Source of the DNA: Methylocella sp.
GTDB taxonomy: Bacteria; Pseudomonadota; Alphaproteobacteria; Rhizobiales; Beijerinckiaceae
Length of the DNA: 64,000 nucleotides
Direction of reading: 5' to 3'
NCBI GenBank assembly: GCA_037200525.1
Contig: JBBCGG010000001.1
Span: 1,654,501 to 1,718,500, forward strand
Numbering within the stretch: the first letter of the stretch is position 1; the number at the start of each line of letters is the position of its first letter. The notes beneath the pieces are model-generated. The model saw only the letters and a list, made by a program, of their open reading frames with translations. It was not told the origin of the DNA and ran no database searches. A program made the position numbers and the translations under genes. Shown one piece after another: positions 8,474 through 16,441 of the stretch.

Positions 8474-8845
8474 CTAGGCCGTCCGGCTTACGGTCTTAAT
8501 GGCGATTACGCTTCGATCTATGATGCGATGGAATTGCTTGGATATTTCTTGAGCGCTCCAAGTTCCGATGCGCTCTGGACTGAGCATTATATTTGCGGAG
8601 ATATCTGCGATGCGTTTGATCCGCTGCAATGTTATCTCAAGCTCTAGAATCCTGTCATTCTTCCCGGTGATCGTTTCACACAAAATATTGACGTGGTCCC
8701 GACTGAAGGTCTGTCGCAATTGCTGCTCCAAGGCGCTGATCGTGGCCTGCTGCGCCTTGATCCGCTTCTTTGCGCGTCTCAGCGTCGCCGAGCGTTGTTT
8801 CAATCTTTTCCGCGTTGACGCGAGCTTTTGAAACTCGTCTGGCAT
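8474..8845 (-). CDS. Coiled-coil phage protein of unknown function
   Basis: 123 residues, very basic at the N-end (TRKRLKQRSATLRRAKKRIK). It continues as a heptad-rich helix (ISALEQQLRQTF, LELEITLQRIKRI). No family is recognised. It lies in the leftward early operon between ssb and the excisionase-like gene. The basic coiled coil could bind nucleic acid, but nothing shows this directly. Confidence 0.5.
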   Translation of the reverse strand: MPDEFQKLASTRKRLKQRSATLRRAKKRIKAQQATISALEQQLRQTFSRDHVNILCETITGKNDRILELEITLQRIKRIADISANIMLSPERIGTWSAQEISKQFHRIIDRSVIAIKTVSRTA

Positions 8846-8935
8846 CGCTGCCTCCTCAAGAAAATGTCGGCGTCAATAACGTTGCGTGAGTTGCGGGGCA
8901 GAACGTGACGGCGCCAGACGGGGTGGGGGAAATCC

Positions 8936-9430
8936 TCAGAAAGGAATGTCGTCGTCGATCACGTCGGCGGTGCGTGTAGGGCGATCGCCCATGGCCATGC
9001 GCGGATCATCGTGCTGCTGCGCGGGCCGCGCCGGCCTGTCGCCGACCGTGCCATAGCTGTCGGCCGACGGGCCAGTTCTTTCGCCCTTGTCGAGCAGCGC
9101 GAGCTGACCTCCGAATTGCTCGAGCACGATCTCCGTGGTCCTGCGCTCGGCGCCATCCTTGTCGGTATAGGATCGCGTGCGCAGCTTGCCTTCGACATAG
9201 GCCTGCGAGCCTTTCTTCAAATAGCTCTCGGCGACCTTGCCAAGGTTCTCGTTGAAGATGACGATGTTGTGCCATTCCACGCGCTCTTTGCGCTCGCCGC
9301 TGGCCTTGTCGCGCCAGGTGTCCGACGTCGCGATCGAGAAGGTGGTGACCGCGCCGCCGGCGTTGGTGCGCCGCACCTCGGGATCGCGGCCGAGACGGCC
9401 GATGAGAATGACTTTGTTAACGCCGCTCAT
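8936..9430 (-). CDS. ssb: Single-stranded DNA-binding protein
   Basis: 164 residues. It starts with the canonical OB-fold sequence MSGVNKVILIGRLGRDPEVR and contains WHNIVIFNENLGKVAESYLK. It ends in the acidic tip DDDIPF that recruits replication and repair partners. The length is normal for a bacterial or phage SSB. It binds ssDNA during phage replication. The start at 9430 has GAGG about 6 bases upstream. Confidence 0.95.
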   Translation of the reverse strand: MSGVNKVILIGRLGRDPEVRRTNAGGAVTTFSIATSDTWRDKASGERKERVEWHNIVIFNENLGKVAESYLKKGSQAYVEGKLRTRSYTDKDGAERRTTEIVLEQFGGQLALLDKGERTGPSADSYGTVGDRPARPAQQHDDPRMAMGDRPTRTADVIDDDIPF

Positions 9431-9472
9431 CGTCGGCCTCGCTCAAGAAAGAGCACGCGTGAGACAAAATGT

Positions 9473-9706
9473 TCATGGGTTCTCCGTTAGGAGTTGTTCG
9501 CGCTTGGCGGTTTCGAAGGCTTCGATCGCCGTGATCTGATCGGCGAGCAGCTCGCGCTCGGGCGCGAGTGTGGCGCGATCTTCAACGGCGACCGCGATTT
9601 CGGATTTCGAAAGAACTGCGTTGCGAATAATTTGGTCGCAGCAGCCGATGCGCCGTTCGATGTGCGCCAGGCGAGATTTGAGCTTGTTGAGATGAGGCGA
9701 CATCAT
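9473..9706 (-). CDS. Small helical protein downstream of the ParB-like gene
   Basis: 77 residues, predicted mostly helical (LNKLKSRLAHIERRIG, LLADQITAIEAFETAKREQ). No family is recognised. Its start overlaps the end of the ParB-like gene (ATGA), so the two are translationally coupled. This coupling and the coding-like composition are the main support. Confidence 0.5.
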   Translation of the reverse strand: MMSPHLNKLKSRLAHIERRIGCCDQIIRNAVLSKSEIAVAVEDRATLAPERELLADQITAIEAFETAKREQLLTENP

Positions 9707-11949
9707 GCGGCCTCATCGACCTGCTCGCGCAAAGCGATTCCGAGATAGTGGACGCCGGTTTTGATGCGCTTTTTCTCATAGCCAAGCGCAAGAACGGCGG
9801 CGCTGAAAGCGGTGATAGTCAGCTCGGGAAGGCCGCGCCCGGCGGCGAAGTTCAAATAGGCCTGATGCAGGACGGAGGCTTTGGTTTGCGGCCGTTCGAC
9901 GCCTGTGCTGCAATCCATCACCTCTTCGAGGAAGAAATGTACGGCAGTTTTGTGCGAGGGGATCGCATGGCTGCCCGATGCCTCCTCCGCCGCCTCGTCC
10001 TCATCGGCGTCGATCGCCTCGACCATGGCCTGCGCGAGTGGCCGTTCGTCCTGTTCTTGACGCGGGAGCTCGAGCGACGTCGCCGGCGTTTCGGCCCAGG
10101 CGGCGAGCGGCGCCGGCAACCATTTCTTTTTCGTCGCGTCGGCCGCGACATAGTCGGCGATGGCGCCTTTCTTGTCGGCGCGATTGATCGCCGGCGTGCC
10201 GATCGCGTCGACGACGGCGAGGGCGGCGCCTTTTGTCGCCGCGTCGAAATAGGCCTTGCGATCGAACGCTTGATCGAGCTGGGCAGCTAATGGGGCGCCG
10301 CGCATAGAAAGCGCTGCGGCGAGGGGCGTCAGATCGGATAGCGGGACTTCGCCCCGCAGAGAATCGCCGACAATCCTGATCGAGCGCGCGACGAGTTCCG
10401 TAAAAGCGACCGAGAGATCGACCAGCGGCGCATTGGCGCAAATCGCCAGCGCCTCGTTAAATCTTAGCCGCCCTATTCTCTTAAGGAGCTCCGACCTGGC
10501 CTCGAAGGATTGATTACTTGTGATCGACAGGCCGACGCAGCCATAGGCTTGGCCGTAATCTGTTCCGAGTTTGGCGACGGCGACCATCAGGGCGAGATCG
10601 GGGCGCGAGCGAATGCATTCGGAAAAGGAATTCTCGACGGCTTCGTCGATGACGGCGCGGACGGCCTTTGAGGTTTTGTCGGGCGCGGCCACCGACAGGG
10701 GCGAAAACTCGGCCGCCGCGCCCTTCTCCACGCTCCTTGGTGCGGGGGGCGCGGAATCACGAACTGACAGACCGTCGCTGCGAGTTGCAGGACTAGCCTC
10801 GAAACCCCTGCCGAACATTGGGGTTCCATCGAGCTGGAGGTCAGCGACGAGGCCGAGCGTGGCGCGTTGGGATTGGGGGATGGAGCGGAGCAGGGCGCGA
10901 GTTTCAATGCCATCCCTCTCTGCCCATAATTCATTAATCCGAGCATGGTTGGGTCCATGGGCGGCGATGACTGCGTTTTCTTCATCCTCGATCGCTTCGA
11001 GCCGTTGCTCCTCGGCCGGCAGGAAGTCCACCTCATAGTCTTCGACGAGATAACCGCCGTCGGGCTGATCGCCGCCGGCGACGACAAAGCCCCAGCCCTC
11101 TTTTTCCGCGATTGCCTCCGCCGCGGCCAAAAGCTTCTCGCGCGCGAGACGCTTCAACAGAGAGCCGTCGCGGAAAATGATTTCTTCCTCGAAAAGGTTT
11201 TCCTCGATCCGGCCGCCGGCGGCCACATAGGCGTCGGCGCCGATGTAGAGCGCTTCCTTCGATTGACCTGAAAGCGTGTCGGAGCGCAGCTTTTGCCGGA
11301 TCTGATGTGGATAGTGACCGCCTGTGCTGAGCTGGTCGAAGACGGCCTCTTGCGCCGCGTGCGCATCGCCGGCGGTATAAGCCTGCGCCACGTCGGCGTT
11401 GATCTTGCCTTCCCGCCAGGCGGTCAAAATCTTGGGCGACAAGCGTCCCAGCGCCAGGCGCTGGCGGACGTGACGGAGACCGAGGCCAAAATCTCGCGCA
11501 ATGCGCTCTTCGTCGAAGCCGGCGCGAGCCATGGCCACGAATGCCTCATATTCCTCGACCGGGTGCAGCGGCCGGCGCATTGTATTCGCGGCCAGCGCGA
11601 TCTCGCGAAGAGAAGGCTCGTCGGCGGCAAACACCTCGACGTCAACGGCATAGTGCGCTGCGCCGCCATTCTGGTCGGCGAGCAGCTGCATCGCGCGCCA
11701 GCGGCGTTGCCCGTCGAGAACGACGTAAAAATCGCCGACCCAATTGGCGGGACGACTCGGATGGTCCGTGGTCATTACGAGGAGCGGCTGCAATTGTCCG
11801 CTCGCCAGCAACGAGGCGGCGAGCCCGTCGATGTCCTCGCGATCATCGAAGAAGCGGGGGTTTAGTTCGCTAACGCCGACAATCGCCTGCAGCGAAACGG
11901 TCAATGACTGGCGACCGTTATTTTGTGAGCTTTGGAGGGCGGCGGTCAT
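9703..11949 (-). CDS. Large ParB/RepB/Spo0J-like phage protein
   Basis: 748 residues. The N-terminal ParB nuclease-like fold is visible (LNPRFFDDREDIDGLAASL, then VLDGQRRWRAMQLL and IALAANTMRRPLHPVEEYEA). It is followed by an HTH-like stretch (RIARDFGLGLRHVRQRLALG). The long C-terminal part is Ala-rich and unassigned. This is far larger than a chromosomal ParB (about 300 residues). Such proteins occur in plasmids and plasmid-like prophages; whether it acts in partition, replication or as a DNase is unknown. It is coupled by 4-base overlaps to both neighbours. Confidence 0.8.
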   Translation of the reverse strand: MTAALQSSQNNGRQSLTVSLQAIVGVSELNPRFFDDREDIDGLAASLLASGQLQPLLVMTTDHPSRPANWVGDFYVVLDGQRRWRAMQLLADQNGGAAHYAVDVEVFAADEPSLREIALAANTMRRPLHPVEEYEAFVAMARAGFDEERIARDFGLGLRHVRQRLALGRLSPKILTAWREGKINADVAQAYTAGDAHAAQEAVFDQLSTGGHYPHQIRQKLRSDTLSGQSKEALYIGADAYVAAGGRIEENLFEEEIIFRDGSLLKRLAREKLLAAAEAIAEKEGWGFVVAGGDQPDGGYLVEDYEVDFLPAEEQRLEAIEDEENAVIAAHGPNHARINELWAERDGIETRALLRSIPQSQRATLGLVADLQLDGTPMFGRGFEASPATRSDGLSVRDSAPPAPRSVEKGAAAEFSPLSVAAPDKTSKAVRAVIDEAVENSFSECIRSRPDLALMVAVAKLGTDYGQAYGCVGLSITSNQSFEARSELLKRIGRLRFNEALAICANAPLVDLSVAFTELVARSIRIVGDSLRGEVPLSDLTPLAAALSMRGAPLAAQLDQAFDRKAYFDAATKGAALAVVDAIGTPAINRADKKGAIADYVAADATKKKWLPAPLAAWAETPATSLELPRQEQDERPLAQAMVEAIDADEDEAAEEASGSHAIPSHKTAVHFFLEEVMDCSTGVERPQTKASVLHQAYLNFAAGRGLPELTITAFSAAVLALGYEKKRIKTGVHYLGIALREQVDEAA

Positions 11950-12182
11950 TCTGCGGCCTCGTTCAGCAACAGGTCGGCGGCGCGCATGATCATGCGATAG
12001 GCGGTGCGGGGCGCACCGTTCAGGACGGCGATTTTGGCGCGGCTGAAATGCGGCAGCGTCTTCATCGCGACTCCCTTGTCCCGCGGCGCGCCTTCTGCCG
12101 CTTCCGTGACCAGAAGGTCGATAAATTCATTGCAATCGTCCTCAGTGACGGATTGCGGCGTAGGGCTGATCGAAGGGCTCAT
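11946..12182 (-). CDS. Small hypothetical protein upstream of the ParB-like gene
   Basis: 78 residues (starts MSPSISPTPQSVTEDDC, ends RMIMRAADLLLNEAAE). Its stop overlaps the ParB-like start by 4 bases, indicating one operon. The C-terminal half is helical. No homologous family is recognised. Confidence 0.5.
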   Translation of the reverse strand: MSPSISPTPQSVTEDDCNEFIDLLVTEAAEGAPRDKGVAMKTLPHFSRAKIAVLNGAPRTAYRMIMRAADLLLNEAAE

Positions 12183-12349
12183 AACGGCCTGTCCTCCTCA
12201 ACGGCGGGTTGACGCGGATCTATTGGCGAATTCCCATCGCTGGGCATTCCGCGAATCATGAAAGTGGCCCGATCCGCCAGCACGCGGATCGGGCCTCGCA
12301 ACCACCAACCACCAACCGATTGGAGATCACGAATAGAAAGGGTTGAACA

Positions 12350-12964
12350 ATGGGCAACAAACAAGACTGGGCAGACGCCCACGCCTCCGACAAAGCCGCT
12401 ACAGAAGGAGTGGCCCCGGACGCGTCCAGCGGCTCCTCCGCCACAGCCGAAGCCGGCTCCGAAGCCGACGTCGTCACGCTGAACACGGAAGCCGCAGATC
12501 TCGAATTTTATCTCGCGGTAGACGTGCATTATCATCGCGCGAGGCAGGCCTGGTTTACCGGCCTGCATCGTTGGACGATGTTCTTTACAATCCTGCTTGG
12601 AACTGCCGCGGCCGGAGAAGTGTTCGTGGCTTGGCTTTCTGGACTTTTGATCGCGGCTTTCGGAGCCGCAGATCTCTGCTTCGATTTTAGCGGACGGGCG
12701 GCGCTGCATTCCGATCTGGCGCGAGGGTATATCGCCCTTGCGCGAGAGCTCGCCGCGGGAAAGGACGATCCGGATAGGCGCAGCGCTGTATTGGAATCTT
12801 GGATCGAGATGAGCGGCGACGCGCCGCCAGTCTATCGTGCAGCCAGAGATATGGCGCACAACCTCGCCATTCAATCGCTCGGCCGGGACGCCGGCGCGAG
12901 AGCAATTCTTTCGTTCCGCAAGCGCATTCTGGCGCATGTCTGGCGCTTTGAGGGAGCGGCGTAA
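12350..12964 (+). CDS. Two-TM SLATT-like membrane protein
   Basis: 204 residues. A charged, low-complexity N-terminus of about 50 residues precedes VDVHYHRARQAWFTGLHRWT, two adjacent hydrophobic segments (MFFTILLGTAAAGEVFVAWL and SGLLIAAFGAADL), and a helical cytoplasmic tail (ALHSDLARGYIALARELAAG). This order resembles the SLATT fold, a two-helix pore-forming effector seen in bacterial conflict systems. It is the only rightward gene within the leftward early operon, so it has its own promoter. A role in superinfection exclusion or membrane depolarisation is inference. Confidence 0.6.
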   Translation: MGNKQDWADAHASDKAATEGVAPDASSGSSATAEAGSEADVVTLNTEAADLEFYLAVDVHYHRARQAWFTGLHRWTMFFTILLGTAAAGEVFVAWLSGLLIAAFGAADLCFDFSGRAALHSDLARGYIALARELAAGKDDPDRRSAVLESWIEMSGDAPPVYRAARDMAHNLAIQSLGRDAGARAILSFRKRILAHVWRFEGAA

Positions 12965-13016
12965 AATAGTCATCAAGCCACCTCTCTGAACGAGCCGACG
13001 AAATATTCGTCAAGCG

Positions 13017-13376
13017 TCATGGCTGGCTCCAAAATGGTGCGATGAGGATTGGATCGATTTGAGAAAAGACCCGGCCCGCGCTGGGGGAAAACACGCGGGC
13101 CGGGCTCTGCTGCAAGGAGCTTTGCTCCGGCGCGGAGGGGCATGAAATGGAATGCATTGCATCGCTGACGATGCGCGGGGCGACGATGCCGAACATTGCA
13201 AGGGCAAGTAGGCAGGCGGTCGCAACGACGGCGTAAATAACGATCATCGCTGCTTCGATCAGCGCGTTAGGTTTCGGGTCGTCCGGCTTGCAGCAACAGC
13301 CCTCGGTCCGACTGCCTTCGTCGATCTGGGAGCCGATTGGACTTTGCGGCGGATCGTAGAACAGGCCGCTCATCAC
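13017..13376 (-). CDS. Small membrane protein with a CCC motif
   Basis: 119 residues with one clear membrane segment (AAMIVIYAVVATACLLALAMF) and a preceding cysteine cluster (EGCCCKPDDPKP). Its start overlaps the stop of the upstream gene (ATGA), so it belongs to the operator-controlled leftward operon. No known family. Confidence 0.45.
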   Translation of the reverse strand: MMSGLFYDPPQSPIGSQIDEGSRTEGCCCKPDDPKPNALIEAAMIVIYAVVATACLLALAMFGIVAPRIVSDAMHSISCPSAPEQSSLQQSPARVFSPSAGRVFSQIDPILIAPFWSQP

Positions 13377-13630
13377 GCCGCCTCGCCGAAGACGGCGCCG
13401 GGCACATCGCCCATGGCGCGTCGGCGAATATGCTCGACGGCGAGGGCCGCCTCGTCGAAGCGCATGATGAAGCGCGAAGGAATGCCGGCGGTGAGATAGG
13501 CGAAAACGCGATGCTCGAAGAGATTGAGCTCATTCCACGACAGATTTTCGATGGCGCCGTGCATGACGGCGATTGCCTGCTCGTCCGCCACCGCTTTAGC
13601 GTGGATCGGCGGCTGAAAGGTTTGGGCCAT
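13373..13630 (-). CDS. First gene of the leftward early operon, hypothetical
   Basis: 85 residues starting MAQTFQPPIHAKAVADEQAI. Start 13630 is chosen because GGAG lies about 8 bases upstream and the ATG falls some 21 bases after the predicted transcription start. The longer frame to 13678 would begin inside the operator. The protein is helical and has no recognised domain. As the first gene under the repressed promoter it may have an early regulatory role. Confidence 0.55.
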   Translation of the reverse strand: MAQTFQPPIHAKAVADEQAIAVMHGAIENLSWNELNLFEHRVFAYLTAGIPSRFIMRFDEAALAVEHIRRRAMGDVPGAVFGEAA

Positions 13631-13657
13631 GTCGGCGCTCCATCGGTGTGATGAAGC

Positions 13658-13686
13658 AATATTGGACAAATCGTCCAACTAGTCAA
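13658..13686 (-). promoter_or_regulatory. Leftward early promoter (PL-like)
   Basis: On the minus strand, TTGACT (-35, complement of 13681-13686) is followed by exactly 17 bases and then AATATT (-10, 13658-13663). One operator fills the spacer and another abuts the -35, so repressor binding would occlude RNA polymerase. Transcription would start near 13651, leaving a short leader with a GGAG site for the gene starting at 13630. Confidence 0.7.
13662..13678. promoter_or_regulatory. Repressor operator OL1
   Basis: TTGGACAAATCGTCCAA, a 17-bp near-perfect palindrome lying in the -35/-10 spacer of the leftward promoter. The same motif recurs at 13685, 16055 and 16099. Confidence 0.75.
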
Positions 13687-13701
13687 GGACAAATTGTCCA
13701 A
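13685..13701. promoter_or_regulatory. Repressor operator OL2
   Basis: AAGGACAAATTGTCCAA, overlapping the upstream edge of the leftward -35 box. Its centre is 23 bp from that of OL1, about two helical turns, which would allow cooperative binding on one DNA face. Confidence 0.7.
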
Positions 13702-13860
13702 GTTTTTCCTGCAAGCGCACGCCATTTGCCATCCTGCGCATAAAAGCCCGGAGCAAGGCCGGGCTGAGCCGGTTCAAGAGTCGTGAGCGTTGCCACCCGA
13801 AGCAAGACAACGCCTCAGCCCAAGCGGCTAGACTTTCACGCTGGAGGGGGTGAACTCTAT

Positions 13861-14982
13861 TCAGTTAGATACAACCAGTCGAATCCCTGGCTTTCCCCCG
13901 AAGTAAACGCGCTCGACATCCTCTGGCCGGGCAGCGAGCATTTTTGCCAGGTCATCAGTCGAATACCCTAAAGTCGTTCGGTGGTAGGTAACTATGTTTT
14001 TGAGACGAAGGGGTATCTCCGGCTTTAACTCAACCGGCTCAACCCCTTTAAAAGACTTTACATACTGTATGTTTAGCGATTTATATTGGCCAGGAGTTAT
14101 TAACTCCAAATCAAAAGCTCTCTTAATCAATGATTTTATCGATACTTTCCAGTATGCTTTGACACGCCCCAACGCATTCAATTTGGGAGAAACCAAATAT
14201 GGTTTGATATCGCTCGCCGGCATTAAAAACGCGGCTGCAAAGCGATGAGCTTCTGATTCCATTTTTTCGTCATCATCCGGCAGGCTGTGCATGACCATGT
14301 GGCCAAGCTCGTGCGCTAACGAAAACCGAAAGCGATCGTTTGGCATCTCCCGATTCATGAAAAACAAAGGAGGCAATCCCTCCGTTCGAAAACTGAGGCC
14401 ATCCAAAAGGTTCGTGCCAAATCGAGCAGAAGTAACAATACCACCCGCCTCCTCGATTAATTCGACGAGGTTCGAGACGGGCCCACGAGGCATCATCCAA
14501 TAAGCTCTCAACCGCTCAGCAAGTTGTTCCGGCGTAGCTCCGGATTGGTCAAGATCAATTTGCGGAATTGGTTTCGCGACCGGCGCTTCATAGGAACGCA
14601 AGAGCTTAACCACGTGCTGCCGACGAATATTTATCAAAGCTCCAATTCTGGCCAGCGGCTTTGCGCCAAGCTTCGCTCGTTTGCGAAAATGAAAATGCGG
14701 GAATCCAATCGCTCGCTCTCTCTGGAAGAAGAAATGCTCGGGAAAGCGAAGTTCCTCGGCAATTAGTCGGAGAGCTTCTTCGCCGGGTTGAGCAATCAGA
14801 CCATGCTCAAGCTTAGACATAAACGCCTGCGTCATGCCGGTATTAGTGGCCAGTTCGGCTTGGGTAAGTTCTCGCGCGTCACGAGCGAGCCGAAGCATAT
14901 CGGGGTTAAAAATATCATCTGCCACGGCCGCGACGGCTCCTTGCCCGGTCAGCATCGAAATCAATACTTTCTGTCGCATCAA
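13861..14982 (-). CDS. Xre-ImmA/IrrE metallopeptidase fusion (candidate RosmerTA-like or ImmA-like protein)
   Basis: 373 residues. The N-terminal Xre HTH (ARELTQAELATNTGMTQAFM, about residues 35-90) is followed by a COG2856 zinc peptidase domain with the HELGH motif (FSLAHELGHMVMH, about residue 230) and a distal Glu (ESEAHRFAAAFLMP). Family members either cleave phage/ICE repressors (ImmA) or form two-gene toxin-antitoxin defence pairs (RosmerTA). It overlaps the upstream 200-residue gene by 68 bp. The local AT content is higher than in the neighbours, suggesting acquisition. Its true start may be internal to the overlap. Confidence 0.8.
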   Translation of the reverse strand: MMRQKVLISMLTGQGAVAAVADDIFNPDMLRLARDARELTQAELATNTGMTQAFMSKLEHGLIAQPGEEALRLIAEELRFPEHFFFQRERAIGFPHFHFRKRAKLGAKPLARIGALINIRRQHVVKLLRSYEAPVAKPIPQIDLDQSGATPEQLAERLRAYWMMPRGPVSNLVELIEEAGGIVTSARFGTNLLDGLSFRTEGLPPLFFMNREMPNDRFRFSLAHELGHMVMHSLPDDDEKMESEAHRFAAAFLMPASDIKPYLVSPKLNALGRVKAYWKVSIKSLIKRAFDLELITPGQYKSLNIQYVKSFKGVEPVELKPEIPLRLKNIVTYHRTTLGYSTDDLAKMLAARPEDVERVYFGGKPGIRLVVSN

Positions 14983-15517
14983 AACGTCGCGGTGTAATGT
15001 CTTCCCATCGTGCGACCTCTGCCTCCATCATCACCTGAGCAGTCCATAAAATGCTTCGTCCAATCGGTCTCGCGATCATGATCCGCTTTAGCCCAGCACC
15101 AGACGCATCCAGTTCGTAACCGACGGTGAGACGGACCGCAGGAGCGGGGAAATCCGCAAAAGTTTTTTGGTCGTCATAGTCTTGCTGTTGCTTTGTCTGA
15201 TAGTTGCTATGCTTGCCGTTCGCTTTGACCTTTTTGAAGCGAAACAGCCCTTGATCCAAATAATTAGCTACTATCAATGAGTGAGAGTTGATGACGTTCA
15301 GGCCGGGTGTACCTTCGGCAAAGGTCACGACCCGTTTTTCAGCGTGTGAATAGATATTGTTCGCCACGGCCCGGTCATTGTGCTCAGCGCGCGCGGCGTT
15401 CGAATAATTCGCATCATCGAAATAAAACGCGACCGCTTCGTTCAAGATCGCATAAAGGCCCGCCAGTATGGGCTCGGCAATCGCCATCGCGTTGTTCTGG
15501 TCTTCCTCACGGTCCAT
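14915..15517 (-). CDS. Partner protein of the Xre-ImmA/IrrE gene, unknown fold
   Basis: 200 residues, no recognised domain. Features are an acidic helical N-terminus (DREEDQNNAMAIAEPILAG), a beta-rich central part and a basic tail (ARSRRGRGR). Start 15517 has AGGAG upstream. The 68-bp overlap with the metallopeptidase gene shows obligate co-expression, typical of toxin-antitoxin or protease-substrate pairs. Which partner would be toxic cannot be read from sequence. Confidence 0.65.
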   Translation of the reverse strand: MDREEDQNNAMAIAEPILAGLYAILNEAVAFYFDDANYSNAARAEHNDRAVANNIYSHAEKRVVTFAEGTPGLNVINSHSLIVANYLDQGLFRFKKVKANGKHSNYQTKQQQDYDDQKTFADFPAPAVRLTVGYELDASGAGLKRIMIARPIGRSILWTAQVMMEAEVARWEDITPRRFDATESIDFDADRARSRRGRGR

Positions 15518-15761
15518 GTCCGGCTCCTATCCAAGAAGCAAAAATCGTCCACGAGCCGTACAAAGTCAATCTAAAATATAACCAAAAATATAACCGCAGG
15601 TCGAGAGGGCTGGTTTTTCCCCTGATTTCACGCCTGTGCTTCAGCCAAATCCGGGCGCGCATTCCCTTTGGCTGCCGTGGATTGAACCGGTATAGACGGC
15701 TTCTACCGGTGCGCCTCGATCTCTCTTTTGTATTTTTGGGTCCTTTCCGATCCGGGCGGAT
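15518..15761 (-). promoter_or_regulatory. Control region of the Xre-ImmA/IrrE cassette
   Basis: Non-coding. On the minus strand it holds a tandem AT-rich 12-mer (GGTTATATTTTT, GGTTATATTTTA) and then TTGACT about 50 bases before the 200-residue gene. Further upstream is a hairpin with arms ACCGGTA/TACCGGT (15686-15710). The latter could end repressor transcription or act as an operator; it has no T-run. Confidence 0.4.
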
Positions 15762-16040
15762 CTACGCGCGCATTCGCTTCTTTACCGGATGACGGACAGT
15801 CTGTGACTTAACCTCCATTCCCGTCACAATGTATTCGATGGAGCGGTCCACGATCGCAGCAAACCTGGGAAGGAGATACTGTGGCAGCGGGCTTCTAACC
15901 TCGTATTTGCGATATCGCTCTGAGGGTATGCCCAGGGCTATGGCCATTTGCTCTGCTGTCCAATTCTTTGCTTCCCGCAGTTCTTTGACGCGGCTGCAAA
16001 AAGCGGTGTTGAACGTTAGCTCTTCGTTTGATTCTGCCAT
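15762..16040 (-). CDS. Xre-family prophage repressor (CI-like)
   Basis: About 92 residues with a single HTH_XRE domain (FCSRVKELREAKNWTAEQMA then IALGIPSERYRKYE) and a short basic tail. It is divergent from the Cro-like gene, with 17-bp operators between them, the classic position of a temperate-phage repressor. It lacks a LexA-type cleavage domain, so induction must come by another route, possibly the adjacent ImmA/IrrE protein. The start is uncertain; 16040 fits the usual domain start, and a longer frame reaches into the operators. Confidence 0.75.
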   Translation of the reverse strand: MAESNEELTFNTAFCSRVKELREAKNWTAEQMAIALGIPSERYRKYEVRSPLPQYLLPRFAAIVDRSIEYIVTGMEVKSQTVRHPVKKRMRA

Positions 16041-16054
16041 GCTCCGCATGATGC

Positions 16055-16071
16055 TAGACGATTTGTCCAAG
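16055..16071. promoter_or_regulatory. Repressor operator OR2
   Basis: CTAGACGATTTGTCCAA, three mismatches from OR1, located just upstream of the repressor start and overlapping its likely transcription start (minus-strand -10 TCTAAT at 16080-16075). Suits autoregulation. Confidence 0.6.
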
Positions 16072-16090
16072 AGCATTAGACATCGTGTCC

Positions 16091-16119
16091 TTGACAAATT
16101 GGACGAATTGTCCAATTTT
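16091..16119 (+). promoter_or_regulatory. Rightward promoter (PR-like)
   Basis: A perfect TTGACA (16091-16096), 17-base spacer and AATTTT (16114-16119). The OR1 operator lies in the spacer. The expected start of transcription, near 16126-16127, coincides with the ATG of the Cro-like gene, implying a leaderless or nearly leaderless mRNA. Confidence 0.65.
16099..16115. promoter_or_regulatory. Repressor operator OR1
   Basis: TTGGACGAATTGTCCAA, a palindrome inside the rightward promoter spacer, in the same position relative to -35/-10 as OL1 in the leftward promoter. Confidence 0.75.
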
Positions 16120-16126
16120 AATGTGC

Positions 16127-16345
16127 ATGCAAGAGACCTCTCCCACGAAGCAGGAAATTGAACGGCGAGCCTTGGAGCTGGGTGCGTCGCAGGCCGCTAT
16201 ATTCAAATGGCGAAAGCGCGGCATCCCTGCTCATTGGCAGATAAAGTTGTTTACCGAATTTGGCGGGTCTCTCGATCTCGCGGACCTGAAGCGTTTCTCA
16301 TACGGCCACGAAAACTCACCTTCGAGGCAGGAGGTGACGCCATGA
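16127..16345 (+). CDS. Cro/YdaS-like transcriptional regulator
   Basis: 72 residues. An HTH (ALELGASQAAIFKWRKRGIP, then AHWQIKLFTEFGG) is typical of phage Cro/YdaS proteins. It is first in the rightward operon and divergent from the repressor. The ATG at 16127 is the predicted transcription start, so it may be translated without a leader; an ATG at 16121 is in the same frame. It would switch the circuit to lytic genes by binding the same operators, as inferred from position. Confidence 0.75.
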   Translation: MQETSPTKQEIERRALELGASQAAIFKWRKRGIPAHWQIKLFTEFGGSLDLADLKRFSYGHENSPSRQEVTP

Positions 16346-16441
16346 CCATTGCTCTTTCATCGCTAAATCACGGAGCAGGAAACGCCGAATTCATGATTCG
16401 GCAACCTTGCCCAACTCTGAAAATCGCCACGCGCCGCGGCA

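Noticed and set aside
12179-12976. 265-codon minus-strand frame opposite the SLATT-like gene
   Set aside because: Its translation is Arg/Gly/Cys-rich without coherent hydrophobic pattern, while the plus-strand frame encodes two clear membrane helices. Treated as an antisense shadow despite a 4-base overlap with the next gene.
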